15,641 nucleotides of DNA, from positions 1-15,641 of the forward strand of contig CAADVS010000054.1 of NCBI GenBank assembly GCA_900752545.1, written 5' to 3'. The notes beneath the pieces were generated by a model. That model was not told the DNA's origin. It did no database searches and worked only from the letters and a program-made list of their open reading frames with translations. The DNA comes from an uncultured Collinsella sp. (GTDB taxonomy: Bacteria; Actinomycetota; Coriobacteriia; Coriobacteriales; Coriobacteriaceae). The translations under genes and the position numbers were made by a program. Each line of letters opens with the position of its first letter. The first letter of the stretch is position 1. Shown here one piece after another: positions 1 through 7,508 of the stretch.

Positions 1-3000
1 AGCTCTTTGCCGTCGTTGTCGAGCAGCTGGAACGTGAAGTCGTTCCCTGCGAGCTCACCACCTGTGAAGCGCTTCTTCGCCTTGAGCGTTACCGAGGTCC
101 CCTTCGGTCGGTACGTGTTCGTGATCTTGGCGATTTTGTCAGCGACCTTGATCGGGTTGTCCTCATGGCTCACGCCGTCGTCGGTGTAGGTCTGCTCCAT
201 CTTGACTGCCGGCTGCGACAGCGTGCCGTCGCCGTTATCGCTCACCGTCACCGTGACGCGGTAGGAAGCGCTTGAATACCCGAACCCGGGCAGCCAGCTA
301 GCGTCGTTTTGAGACGGCGTGGCCTCGGCGATGAGATAGGTGTAGGTGCCGGGCTTGGTGTACTCAATCTCGCCGAAGTCGAACTTGTCCCCGTTCTCAA
401 CGGTCTTCACAACCTGCTTCATACCACTCACGGGTGCATTCTCGGCACCGTCGGGCATCGGCGTGCCCTTGTCCGCGCGCAGGTAAATCTTGAAGCTATC
501 GCCATCTTTCCAGTCACGGCCCTGGAGCACCTTCTGCGCCCAGAACGCATTGGTGAGCGTCACCGGCGACTTTACGCTGTAGGTGTTCGTGAATACCAGC
601 TTGTTGGCGTCGGCCAGTATGCCGTCGGCGTTCTGCTTTGCGATCGTGCCGGAGATGCTGTCGCCCTCGCCACTCAGGGCGTTGCCGCCCTGCTCGCGCT
701 TGGTCAGCGTGAAGCCGGCCGGCATCTTGTCTGCACCGGTCAGCTCCCGCACCTCGTACTTGTCACCCTCGGCGAGACCGTACACGCGGATTGTCTGGCC
801 GTCCGTGATGGTCTGCTTGCGGCCGTTCTCGAGGTCGAACATATCGCCGACCTGCTTCTCGCTTGCGGTCCCCGCGTTCTCAAACACCGCGGCCTTGTAC
901 GTCTTCCCCACGGGCACGGTGAACTTGAAGGTGAACCCCGCGTCCTTATTGCCCGTCAGACCATCGGGCACGACAACCTTCTTCGTCACCTCGAGGCTCG
1001 CCTCGCGTTCGTTCGCCACGCGCACGCAGGTGGCGCCCGTAAACAGGGTGTTCAGATTCATGTTGCCCAGTTCGGTGCGGGCGCCCTTCGCCGTGATTCC
1101 CTTGGGCTTCTCGTCCTGCGTGATGCCCATACGTATCCAGCCCGTCTCGGTCTTCAGGTGGTAGGGTTCGCCCTCTTTGGTGGGCCCATACTGGTAGACA
1201 CGTCCATTGGCGCCGTACTTGAGATGTACCTCATCCTCGCCGCCCTTGGCGTCATTGTTCCAGGAAAGGTTGCCGTTGCCGTCGAGCGCCCCGTCGGACG
1301 TCTGGCGCTGGCCCTTGATCCACGTGAGCGTGTTGTCGATGTCGCCCTCTGCGCCAAACTGGCCCAGGCTCTTCATAAGCGCGCCCGGCCCCACAAACGT
1401 CGAGACACCGTCATGGGCCGTGCCAGCATCGGCATGGACGCCGTAATCGTCCACAATCACCTTGGTGAGCGTGTCGTTAAGCAGGAAGCCCTTGGGCGCC
1501 GAGACCTCCTTTAGGAAGTAGGTGCCATTCTTGAGCGGCTTGTTGCCGTCGCTCGTACACGGGAATATGCCCGCCCCTTCGAGCGAGATCGGGTTGCTGA
1601 CCGACCCCGTCGTCAGGGTGTCGTAGGGGGCCTGGTCGTCCTTGAGCACAACCTTGCCGTTCTCGTCTGTTACGACCTTGCCGTTCTCGTCTGTTTTCAC
1701 CTGATCTGCCGTGTACAAGCCGAACTTCGCGCCGTTTACGGGGTTGCCCTCGGTATCGGTCTTCTGCACGAACAGGCGGTTCTGGATGTTCGTGACGAGC
1801 AGGCGCGTGGCGAACTGCCGCCGGAAATTCTCCTTGCCGTCGGGGAGGTCATCGCTGAACACGTGGACCGTGTTGTCCATCCTCGCTTCGGCGATGGAGC
1901 TCGCCGTTGTGTAGTAGATGGCCACCGTGTACTCGGCATCCTTGCGGGCATCACCGCTCAGCAGGTAGTAGTACTTGGAGATATCACCGGGCAGATTTTG
2001 AATCTCTACCTGGTACTGGCCGCTCGTGTTGAGCGTGAAGGCGTGCAGGTCCTTCTTCGCCGCCTCGATAGCGCCGGCCTTGCTCGACTTCTCGGCGAGG
2101 GTGTACCCCATTCCCGTCGATGGGTCGCCCGACACGGCGTACCAATTGTTCTGATCTTTGATATCTGCGTTTGCGCTTTTATCGCGCTTGAGCACCACAG
2201 CGAACAGTATGCCGGACTCCAGGTCGTCGATCTTGTCGGACTTCGTCAGGTTATCATTTGCCTTGTACACGGTCGACGGCGCGGTGATGGTCTCCTTCGC
2301 AGCGGCGAACGCACCGGTCTTCCACACGACGCTGTCCGCGTCCATACCGCCGCGGTTGATGATGACGCCGCCCGCGTCCTTCTTGTCGCTTGCGGGCACG
2401 TACTCGAGCTGCATGTTACCGTCCGTTGCCGTGAGGCTCGAGCGGTAACCGTTGGGCGCTTTTGTTTCCTTCAGGAGGTAGTGCTGGTAATGATACTCTT
2501 TATAAAGGTCATCGAAGTTGATAACGCCGTTGTCCACGTCATTTGTGAGCGTCAGTTGTCCATTCGCGTTCGTGGTGCCGGAGCCAAGTAGGTTATTTTG
2601 ATTAGCGGTCGTGTCAGTGAAGTTCTCGTCTGTCTTGTACAGCGCGAACTGAGCACCCTCCACCGGACCGCCATCCTGGTCGAACTTGATGATGTCGGAC
2701 TCGGGCACCGTCACGAGGTTGAACTTGAGCTCCATGTTGGAGTCGGTGGCGCCGCGCTCCAGGTAGAAGAACTTGAGGGTGTGGTTGGTGCCGTCTTTGA
2801 AGGTGTTGCCGTCGAAGCCCGAAGTGCCCTTTTTCGCCGCCTGGTACTTGCTCAGCAGCGTGCCGTCGCTTTTGTCGTTCACCTTAATGTCGCCCGTATG
2901 AAAGTTGATACTCAGACTCGCACGGCTGTGAATACCGCCGATATCACCCACGAGGACATCATCGATGAACACCCAGACGTCATCATCGCCGGCGAACTCG

Positions 3001-3758
3001 AAGGTCATGTCCTTCTTCTTATCGTTCGTCAGGCCGCCGTTGGGCTGCACGAATCGCGTGGACATTGAGAGGCCGAAGTGGTGGTTGACGTGGTTACCGG
3101 CGTTGTCTGCCGTGATGCCATTTTGGACGAGCCGGCCGCTTTCCTCCTTGAACACCTTGTCTGCCGCATCGAACGGGAAGAACTGACCCCGATGGGACGA
3201 ATCGCCCACTTTGTCAATGCCCCAGGTGTCATAGACGTCGAAGGCATTCTTGTCAGCGTTGTAGGCTGCGTAGTTTTCGGAGCTGTCATAGACGTAGTAG
3301 CCGTCCTGAACCTTGAGGAGGCCCGTCACGCCAAAATGGGACGTCTTGCCGGTCTGGGCAGAGGAATCGAACAGATAGCGGAGGGAGTCGCCGCCATAGG
3401 TACCGGAAAGCTGCGGGTAGCCGTCTGAAAGCGTGTTGCTGACAATGCCGGGCTGCGGGTTCGTGTTGCCCGTCCAACGGTTGAGCGACTCACGACCCTG
3501 GCCATCGTTAAACTGGAACCGGTGGCTTGCGTTGATGCCGCCGTTGCCGGAAACCGACAGATGGTTATCGGGATTCACCCAGTAATCAAACAGGTTAATT
3601 GTTGTCCCCGAAGGCGAAGTCGTCGGAACCGTGTGGTCGGAGATCGCCGCCTCGGCACGAAGCGGCAGGAAGAAACTCGCCGTCAGCGCGACGGCGAGGG
3701 CCAGAACAATCGCATATGGCGAAACCGGGCGCAGCCCACGACGGCGGCCATAAGACAT
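1..3758 (-). CDS. Large secreted fibro-slime / SpaA / FctA-domain surface adhesin (3' end outside window)
   Basis: The frame is open from the ATG at 3758 to the window edge, at least 1,252 residues; the C-terminus, where a sortase signal would be expected, is not visible. Residues 1-37 form a signal peptide: a GRRRGLR basic region, a hydrophobic stretch at about 15-33 and an AEA-A cleavage site. Residues about 50-350 match a fibro-slime domain (INLFDYW near 54, DDDVWVF near 258, FYLERGATDSN near 335). Two SpaA/Cna-B-like domains follow, starting near 357 (GAQFALYKT, ending LLKETKAPNGY) and near 658 (VQKTD, GAKFGLY, ending LKEVSAPKGF); their Lys and Glu suit intramolecular isopeptide bonds. 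A further beta domain (LEVTKKV) lies near 920-1050, an FctA/Spy0128-type pilin domain near 1055-1210 (FGEIEYTKPGTYTY), and a second begins near 1222 (GNDFTFQLLD). The role is inferred to be cell-surface attachment. The chosen ATG has only a modest GGTGG site 6 nt upstream; a stronger start lies upstream out of frame. Confidence 0.9.
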   Translation of the reverse strand, partial: MSYGRRRGLRPVSPYAIVLALAVALTASFFLPLRAEAAISDHTVPTTSPSGTTINLFDYWVNPDNHLSVSGNGGINASHRFQFNDGQGRESLNRWTGNTNPQPGIVSNTLSDGYPQLSGTYGGDSLRYLFDSSAQTGKTSHFGVTGLLKVQDGYYVYDSSENYAAYNADKNAFDVYDTWGIDKVGDSSHRGQFFPFDAADKVFKEESGRLVQNGITADNAGNHVNHHFGLSMSTRFVQPNGGLTNDKKKDMTFEFAGDDDVWVFIDDVLVGDIGGIHSRASLSINFHTGDIKVNDKSDGTLLSKYQAAKKGTSGFDGNTFKDGTNHTLKFFYLERGATDSNMELKFNLVTVPESDIIKFDQDGGPVEGAQFALYKTDENFTDTTANQNNLLGSGTTNANGQLTLTNDVDNGVINFDDLYKEYHYQHYLLKETKAPNGYRSSLTATDGNMQLEYVPASDKKDAGGVIINRGGMDADSVVWKTGAFAAAKETITAPSTVYKANDNLTKSDKIDDLESGILFAVVLKRDKSANADIKDQNNWYAVSGDPSTGMGYTLAEKSSKAGAIEAAKKDLHAFTLNTSGQYQVEIQNLPGDISKYYYLLSGDARKDAEYTVAIYYTTASSIAEARMDNTVHVFSDDLPDGKENFRRQFATRLLVTNIQNRLFVQKTDTEGNPVNGAKFGLYTADQVKTDENGKVVTDENGKVVLKDDQAPYDTLTTGSVSNPISLEGAGIFPCTSDGNKPLKNGTYFLKEVSAPKGFLLNDTLTKVIVDDYGVHADAGTAHDGVSTFVGPGALMKSLGQFGAEGDIDNTLTWIKGQRQTSDGALDGNGNLSWNNDAKGGEDEVHLKYGANGRVYQYGPTKEGEPYHLKTETGWIRMGITQDEKPKGITAKGARTELGNMNLNTLFTGATCVRVANEREASLEVTKKVVVPDGLTGNKDAGFTFKFTVPVGKTYKAAVFENAGTASEKQVGDMFDLENGRKQTITDGQTIRVYGLAEGDKYEVRELTGADKMPAGFTLTKREQGGNALSGEGDSISGTIAKQNADGILADANKLVFTNTYSVKSPVTLTNAFWAQKVLQGRDWKDGDSFKIYLRADKGTPMPDGAENAPVSGMKQVVKTVENGDKFDFGEIEYTKPGTYTYLIAEATPSQNDASWLPGFGYSSASYRVTVTVSDNGDGTLSQPAVKMEQTYTDDGVSHEDNPIKVADKIAKITNTYRPKGTSVTLKAKKRFTGGELAGNDFTFQLLDNDGKE

Positions 3759-3786
3759 GACGGACCACCGCTCGCGCGGCCGATGT

Positions 3787-3867
3787 TCACCAGGAAGTTC
3801 CCTGCTTAGACACCCCCCCGGTAGCAATATTCACGAGTCGAGACGTCATCTCTCTGAGCTCCTGCAT
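3787..3867 (-). CDS. 26-residue leader ORF carrying a poly-G tract upstream of the adhesin (possible OFF-state 5' end of the adhesin)
   Basis: A GGAGG Shine-Dalgarno (3873-3877) with a 5-nt spacer precedes ATG 3867. This is a better ribosome site than the adhesin's own. The frame encodes MQELREMTSRLVNIATGG followed by VSKQGTSW and a TGA at 3787-3789. It contains seven consecutive G (C7 on the plus strand, 3813-3819). The ATG is 109 nt upstream of the adhesin ATG, so it is out of frame by one base. Removing one G (G6), or adding two (G9), gives an uninterrupted frame into the adhesin with 36 extra residues; G8 ends at a TAA just after the tract. It may therefore be the true 5' end of the adhesin captured in an OFF state, a translationally coupled leader peptide, or the result of a one-base sequencing error. 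Confidence 0.5.
   Translation of the reverse strand: MQELREMTSRLVNIATGGVSKQGTSW
3813..3819. repeat. Homopolymer tract of 7 C (7 G on the coding strand), candidate slipped-strand switch
   Basis: Seven identical bases lie inside the translated leader between the strong ATG (3867) and the adhesin signal peptide. Length changes at this site would move the upstream start into or out of frame with the adhesin. The tract is observed; its instability is inferred. Confidence 0.55.
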
Positions 3868-3979
3868 AATTTCCTCCCCAGTCACACGGCGACCTGCCCG
3901 GGCACTCCCCGGGGGGCCGAGGCAGTCTGGCACATGCCCGCAGTCGTTCAAGGAATACCAACCCCAGCATATGTCTCTT

Positions 3980-4007
3980 AAGATATCTTAGTCTTTTTCT
4001 ATGACAG
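3980..4007 (-). promoter_or_regulatory. Candidate promoter of the adhesin transcript with a palindromic -10 region
   Basis: On the minus strand CTGTCA (4002-4007) and TATCTT (3980-3985) are 16 bp apart, each matching 4 of 6 consensus bases, in an AT-rich patch unlike the surrounding GC-rich DNA. The -10 lies inside a perfect 12-bp palindrome, TAAGATATCTTA (3979-3990), a possible operator. The resulting leader would be about 105 nt to ATG 3867. It contains a GC-rich foldback (CTGCC at 3921-3925 in minus-strand sense pairing with GGCAG at 3894-3898) just ahead of the Shine-Dalgarno. Assigned from consensus only. Confidence 0.3.
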
Positions 4008-4038
4008 TTTTTGTCTCATTACCGATGAAATCGGCTCA

Positions 4039-4054
4039 GTCCCTTTGTCACATT
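4039..4054. repeat. Half copy of the TGTGACAAAGGGAC palindromic repeat
   Basis: Sixteen bases, GTCCCTTTGTCACATT, match exactly one arm of the full palindrome at 14111-14143; the other arm is missing or diverged. The half copy ends one base before the stop codon of the M20 peptidase (4055-4057). A small CCGAT-GAA-ATCGG hairpin (4022-4034) lies beside it. Confidence 0.7.
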
Positions 4055-5470
4055 CTAGAGCGTGTGGAGCAGGGCGATGAGGAAGCGGACACCCTGGAGG
4101 TAGGCGCGGCGGGTGATGCGCTCGTTGGTGCCGTGGACGCCGCGGTCGCACTCGTCATCGTCTACCACAAAGGCCGAGAAGCGAATGCACTCGGAGCAAA
4201 TGCGCTGGTAGTTGGCAGCGTCGGTCGCGCCGATCACGGTCGAGGGCACAATTGCCACTGGCTCGAATGATCCGTTTTCCTCCGTCCCCTTTGGATCACG
4301 GAAATAGCAGGCGGCGATGGAGCGAACCACCTCGAGACCGGGACCACCGATGCGCGGGGACGGCGAGGGTTCGGAGCTGCCGGGACCCAGCTCCACTTCG
4401 ACACGACCGGCAAGGTCCGCCCCGGCAACCGCATCACGGCAGCGCGCCACAACGTCGGCCACGCTCGTGCCCTCGAGCATGCGGAAGTTGATATTAGCCC
4501 ACATATCCTGCGGCATTACGTTGGCGCCGGTGCTGCCGCCCTCGATCTGCGTGGGCGCGCAGGTGGTCGTCACGAGCGGGTAGAGCTTCTTGCTGGCGAG
4601 GCACTCGCGCACGATGGTGTCCTTGTTGGAGGCAATCTCGTCGGCCGTGTAGAGCCCCAACTCGACGAGCTGGGCGGCAAGCAAGTCGGTCACGCGCGTC
4701 GGCCACTCGATATCGCAGATTGCGGTGATGGCACGGCTGAGCACCTCGAGCGATGTGCCGCCGTAAGGGTTGGACGAATGCCCGCCCTCACTCTTCGTCT
4801 TGAGTACGATATCGGCGTAGCCCTTCTCCGCGAGGTCGGCATGCATAAGCCAGCCCTCGCCCGCGCCATACTCGGCAGCCGAAACAATACGGTAGTCACC
4901 CTCGTCGATCAGGTACTCAAGCTCAATGCCGCGCTCCTCGAGCGCGCGTCCGATGGCGCCTGCGCCGCACTGCGTGGTTTCCTCGTCCTGGCCAAAGGCG
5001 AGCAGCAGGGTACGCTTGTGCTCCCAGCCGTGCGCGAGCGCATACTCAACCGCCTCGAGAATGCCTGCGACCTGGTCTTTCATATCGATGGCGCCGCGAC
5101 CCCAAATGTAGGTGTCGTCCACATGTCCGCTAAAGGGGGCATGCGTCCAGTCAGCCTCGGTGCCGGGTACCACGGGAACCACGTCCATGTGGCCCATGAG
5201 CATAATGGGCTTGAGGGCAGAGTCGGAACCGCCAAGCGTCACCAATAGCGAATGGTCGATAAGCTCGACCTTACCCGCCGTAAATACGTGCGGCCAAGCC
5301 TGCTGCATATACGAGCGCAGGTCGTCGAACGGCTGCCAGTCCATCGCCTCGGCATCCATACTCGAAATAGTCGGAAACGACAGCACGCGGCCCAGGCGCT
5401 CGCACGCACCAGCTTCGTCCAAATCGGCAAAATCATCCTCATGCGCAAAGAAGCGCCAAACCTCGGCCAT
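4055..5470 (-). CDS. M20 family metallopeptidase (Gly-X carboxypeptidase / dipeptidase-like)
   Basis: This is a 471-residue, probably cytoplasmic zinc-dependent peptidase. The M20 metal and catalytic motifs are intact: HMD (His94, Asp96) in GHMDVVPV, Asp129 in WGRGAIDMKD, the acidic pair Glu163-Glu164 in FGQDEETTQ, Glu190 in IDEG, and a C-terminal His in DRGVHGTNER. Order and spacing resemble the CPS1/PM20D1 branch, which removes C-terminal or N-acyl-linked amino acids; exact substrate is unknown. The start at 5470 has AAAGGA about 6 nt upstream; an ATG 18 codons earlier falls in a hairpin and lacks such a site. There is no signal peptide. It is the last gene after an amino-acid ABC importer on the same strand, 72 bp downstream of the ATPase, suggesting it hydrolyses what the importer brings in. 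Confidence 0.93.
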   Translation of the reverse strand: MAEVWRFFAHEDDFADLDEAGACERLGRVLSFPTISSMDAEAMDWQPFDDLRSYMQQAWPHVFTAGKVELIDHSLLVTLGGSDSALKPIMLMGHMDVVPVVPGTEADWTHAPFSGHVDDTYIWGRGAIDMKDQVAGILEAVEYALAHGWEHKRTLLLAFGQDEETTQCGAGAIGRALEERGIELEYLIDEGDYRIVSAAEYGAGEGWLMHADLAEKGYADIVLKTKSEGGHSSNPYGGTSLEVLSRAITAICDIEWPTRVTDLLAAQLVELGLYTADEIASNKDTIVRECLASKKLYPLVTTTCAPTQIEGGSTGANVMPQDMWANINFRMLEGTSVADVVARCRDAVAGADLAGRVEVELGPGSSEPSPSPRIGGPGLEVVRSIAACYFRDPKGTEENGSFEPVAIVPSTVIGATDAANYQRICSECIRFSAFVVDDDECDRGVHGTNERITRRAYLQGVRFLIALLHTL

Positions 5471-5494
5471 GACATCCTTTCGATTGTGATGACG

Positions 5495-5519
5495 AGGGCC
5501 GCCCCACCGGAGCGGCCCT
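5495..5519. promoter_or_regulatory. GC-rich stem-loop between the ABC ATPase and the M20 peptidase
   Basis: AGGGCCGC and GCGGCCCT form a perfect 8-bp stem around a 9-nt loop in the 72-bp gap between the two genes. No U-run follows on the minus strand, so it is more likely a processing, stability or attenuation element than a strong terminator. Confidence 0.45.
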
Positions 5520-5542
5520 GTCATGCAAACATTTGCGGTCGG

Positions 5543-6328
5543 TTACTTGTCCTCGAGATAACGCGAGAGGAACTCGCGGGTGCGCTGGTGTTTGGGGTTG
5601 CCAAAGAGCTCGGCCGGCGCGGCATCCTCGAGCACCACGCCCTTGTCCATAAAGACCACACGGTCGGACACCGTGCGGGCAAAGGCCATCTCGTGCGTAA
5701 CGACGACCATGGTCATGCCGTCGGCGGCGAGCTTGCGCATGACCTCGAGCACCTCTCCCACGATCTCGGGGTCGAGTGCCGAAGTCGGCTCGTCGAACAG
5801 CATGATCTGCGGATTCATGCACAGGGCGCGGGCGATGGCCACGCGCTGCTTTTGGCCACCGGACAGGCGACCCACAGCGGCGTGCGCGAACTTTTCGAGC
5901 CCCACGCTCGTCAGATGCTCCATCGCAATTTTTTCAGCCTCGGCCTTGCTCATCTTTTTGAGCGTGACGGGCGCGAGCGTGCAGTTGTCGAGCACGTCCA
6001 TGTTGTTGAACAGGTTAAAGCCCTGAAACACCATGCCGATGTCCTCGCGCAGCTTGTTGATGTTGCAGCGCTCGGCCGTGAGGTCCTGGCCGTGGAACCA
6101 GATATGGCCCGCGTCCGGAGTCTCGAGCAGGTTGAGGCAGCGCAGGAAAGTCGACTTGCCCGAGCCCGAGGCGCCGATAATGGTGACGACCTCGCCGGGA
6201 TTGACGGACAGGTCGATGCCCTTGAGCACCTCGAGCGAGCCGAAGCTCTTGCGCAGGCCCTCGACGCGGATAAGCGGCTCATTTGTCTGTGCGGCGGCCG
6301 CAACGCCGGTAGTGGCGGTATCTGCCAT
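5543..6328 (-). CDS. Polar amino-acid ABC transporter, ATP-binding protein (GlnQ/HisP type)
   Basis: This 261-residue cytoplasmic ATPase energises the importer whose permease lies just upstream. All motifs are present: Walker A GASGSGKST (52-60), Q-loop FQGFNLF (101-107), signature LSGGQKQR (155-162), Walker B IMLFDEP (175-181), D-loop SALD and switch His212 in VVTHEM. Length and sequence are typical of the amino-acid uptake family. The start at 6328 was chosen because GAGGAG lies about 9 nt upstream; an upstream extension of 25 codons overlaps the end of the permease gene and begins with poorly conserved residues. It begins 22 nt after the permease stop, so it is co-transcribed with it. The transported amino acid cannot be read from the ATPase. 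Confidence 0.95.
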   Translation of the reverse strand: MADTATTGVAAAAQTNEPLIRVEGLRKSFGSLEVLKGIDLSVNPGEVVTIIGASGSGKSTFLRCLNLLETPDAGHIWFHGQDLTAERCNINKLREDIGMVFQGFNLFNNMDVLDNCTLAPVTLKKMSKAEAEKIAMEHLTSVGLEKFAHAAVGRLSGGQKQRVAIARALCMNPQIMLFDEPTSALDPEIVGEVLEVMRKLAADGMTMVVVTHEMAFARTVSDRVVFMDKGVVLEDAAPAELFGNPKHQRTREFLSRYLEDK

Positions 6329-6350
6329 GATGATTCTCCTCGTCTTAAGC

Positions 6351-7499
6351 CTAGTTAGAGCTGGGCAGCGTGGCAGGAGCCTCGGCACCGAGCTTTTTGC
6401 CAAAGGCCTCGAGCAGGCGGCTCGCCACGAGCGTCAGGATCAGGTAGACCACGAGCGCCACGCAGTAGACCTCCATCTGGCGGTAGTACACGCCGGCGAC
6501 CGTGGTAGTAGCGTACATAAGGTCGAACACGCCGATGACCGAGAGCACCGACGAATCCTTGATGTTGATGATGAGCTCGTTGGTGAGCGCCGGAATCGCG
6601 TTTTTAATGCCCTGGGGGAACACGACCTTGCGCATAGCCTGCCACTGCGAAAGGCCCAGCGAGCGCGCCGCCTCGGCCTGGCCGGGATCGATGGACTCGA
6701 TGCCGCCGCGCAGGACCTCCATCATGTAGGCGGTGGAGTTGAGCGAGATGGTGACGAGGCCAGCGGTAAAGGTGCTCCAGATCTGGTTGGCCTGGGCGGT
6801 CTCGAAGCCCATGCCGCGCAAAACGGTGAAGCCCGCGTAATAGATGAGCAGACCCTGGACCATCATGGGCGTGCCGCGCACGATGGTGGAGTAGACGGTC
6901 GCAAAGCCGCGGCCGATGCTCTTAAAGAAGCGCACCAGGTCGTTATCCACGCGGTCGAACGTCTGAATACGCAGGAACACAAAGAGCAGCGCCAGGAAGA
7001 ATGCGATGACCGTGCCGAAGGTGGCAAGCGCGATGGTGATCTCGATACCGCGAATGAAGAAGTCTCCGCTCTTGTAGGTCATGTAGACCAGGCTCGACAA
7101 AAAGTCGCTGGGGTTGGAATCCGAGACAATGCTCACCTGCACCAGATCGATAAACGACATGACGCAGCGGTTCACGAAAAAGATCGCCGCGATGGCGACC
7201 ACGACGTAGCTGCCCAGGCGCGCGCCGCGACGGAAGCGCTCGGAAGCAAACGGCGACGCCTCGCGATAGTCGCTCCAGTGCATAAGCTTGGTGACCAGCG
7301 CCGCCGCCGACACGACGAGCCAGGCCCAAAGAATCGCCCAAAGGCAATCTTGGAACACGCCCGTGGGGGCCAAGAAGCTCAGCGGCGTGGGGTTGCGCTG
7401 GCTAAACGCCAGGCCGAGCGCCGCGATAACGCTCGTGCCCAGGTATACATAACGGTGGTCGGCCTTGATAAAGGAGGCCAGGCGATTAATGGTTTTCAT
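6351..7499 (-). CDS. Polar amino-acid ABC transporter permease (HisM/GlnP type) with long N-terminal membrane extension
   Basis: A 382-residue integral membrane protein. The C-terminal part (about 145-370) is a typical five-helix amino-acid permease with VRGTPMMVQ near 208 and the EAA loop GQAEAARSLGLSQWQAMRKV (273-292) that contacts the ATPase. Before it lie about 140 extra residues with three more hydrophobic stretches (about 17-33, 50-72 and 96-114), making the protein longer than the usual 215-240 residues of the family. AGGGAGG sits about 5 nt before ATG 7499 and overlaps the stop codon of the binding-protein gene; only 8-9 nt separate the two genes, indicating translational coupling. 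There is only one permease gene, so the transporter probably uses a homodimer. Confidence 0.94.
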   Translation of the reverse strand: MKTINRLASFIKADHRYVYLGTSVIAALGLAFSQRNPTPLSFLAPTGVFQDCLWAILWAWLVVSAAALVTKLMHWSDYREASPFASERFRRGARLGSYVVVAIAAIFFVNRCVMSFIDLVQVSIVSDSNPSDFLSSLVYMTYKSGDFFIRGIEITIALATFGTVIAFFLALLFVFLRIQTFDRVDNDLVRFFKSIGRGFATVYSTIVRGTPMMVQGLLIYYAGFTVLRGMGFETAQANQIWSTFTAGLVTISLNSTAYMMEVLRGGIESIDPGQAEAARSLGLSQWQAMRKVVFPQGIKNAIPALTNELIINIKDSSVLSVIGVFDLMYATTTVAGVYYRQMEVYCVALVVYLILTLVASRLLEAFGKKLGAEAPATLPSSN

Positions 7500-7508
7500 G
7501 CTGCCTCC

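Noticed and set aside
309..1514. A 401-codon plus-strand open frame within the adhesin gene
   Set aside because: It has no recognisable domain and mirrors the adhesin codons; the minus strand shows clear SpaA and FctA motifs.
5495..5519. Rho-independent terminator between the ATPase and peptidase genes
   Set aside because: The stem is strong but no U-tract follows on the coding strand, so it is listed only as a stem-loop.
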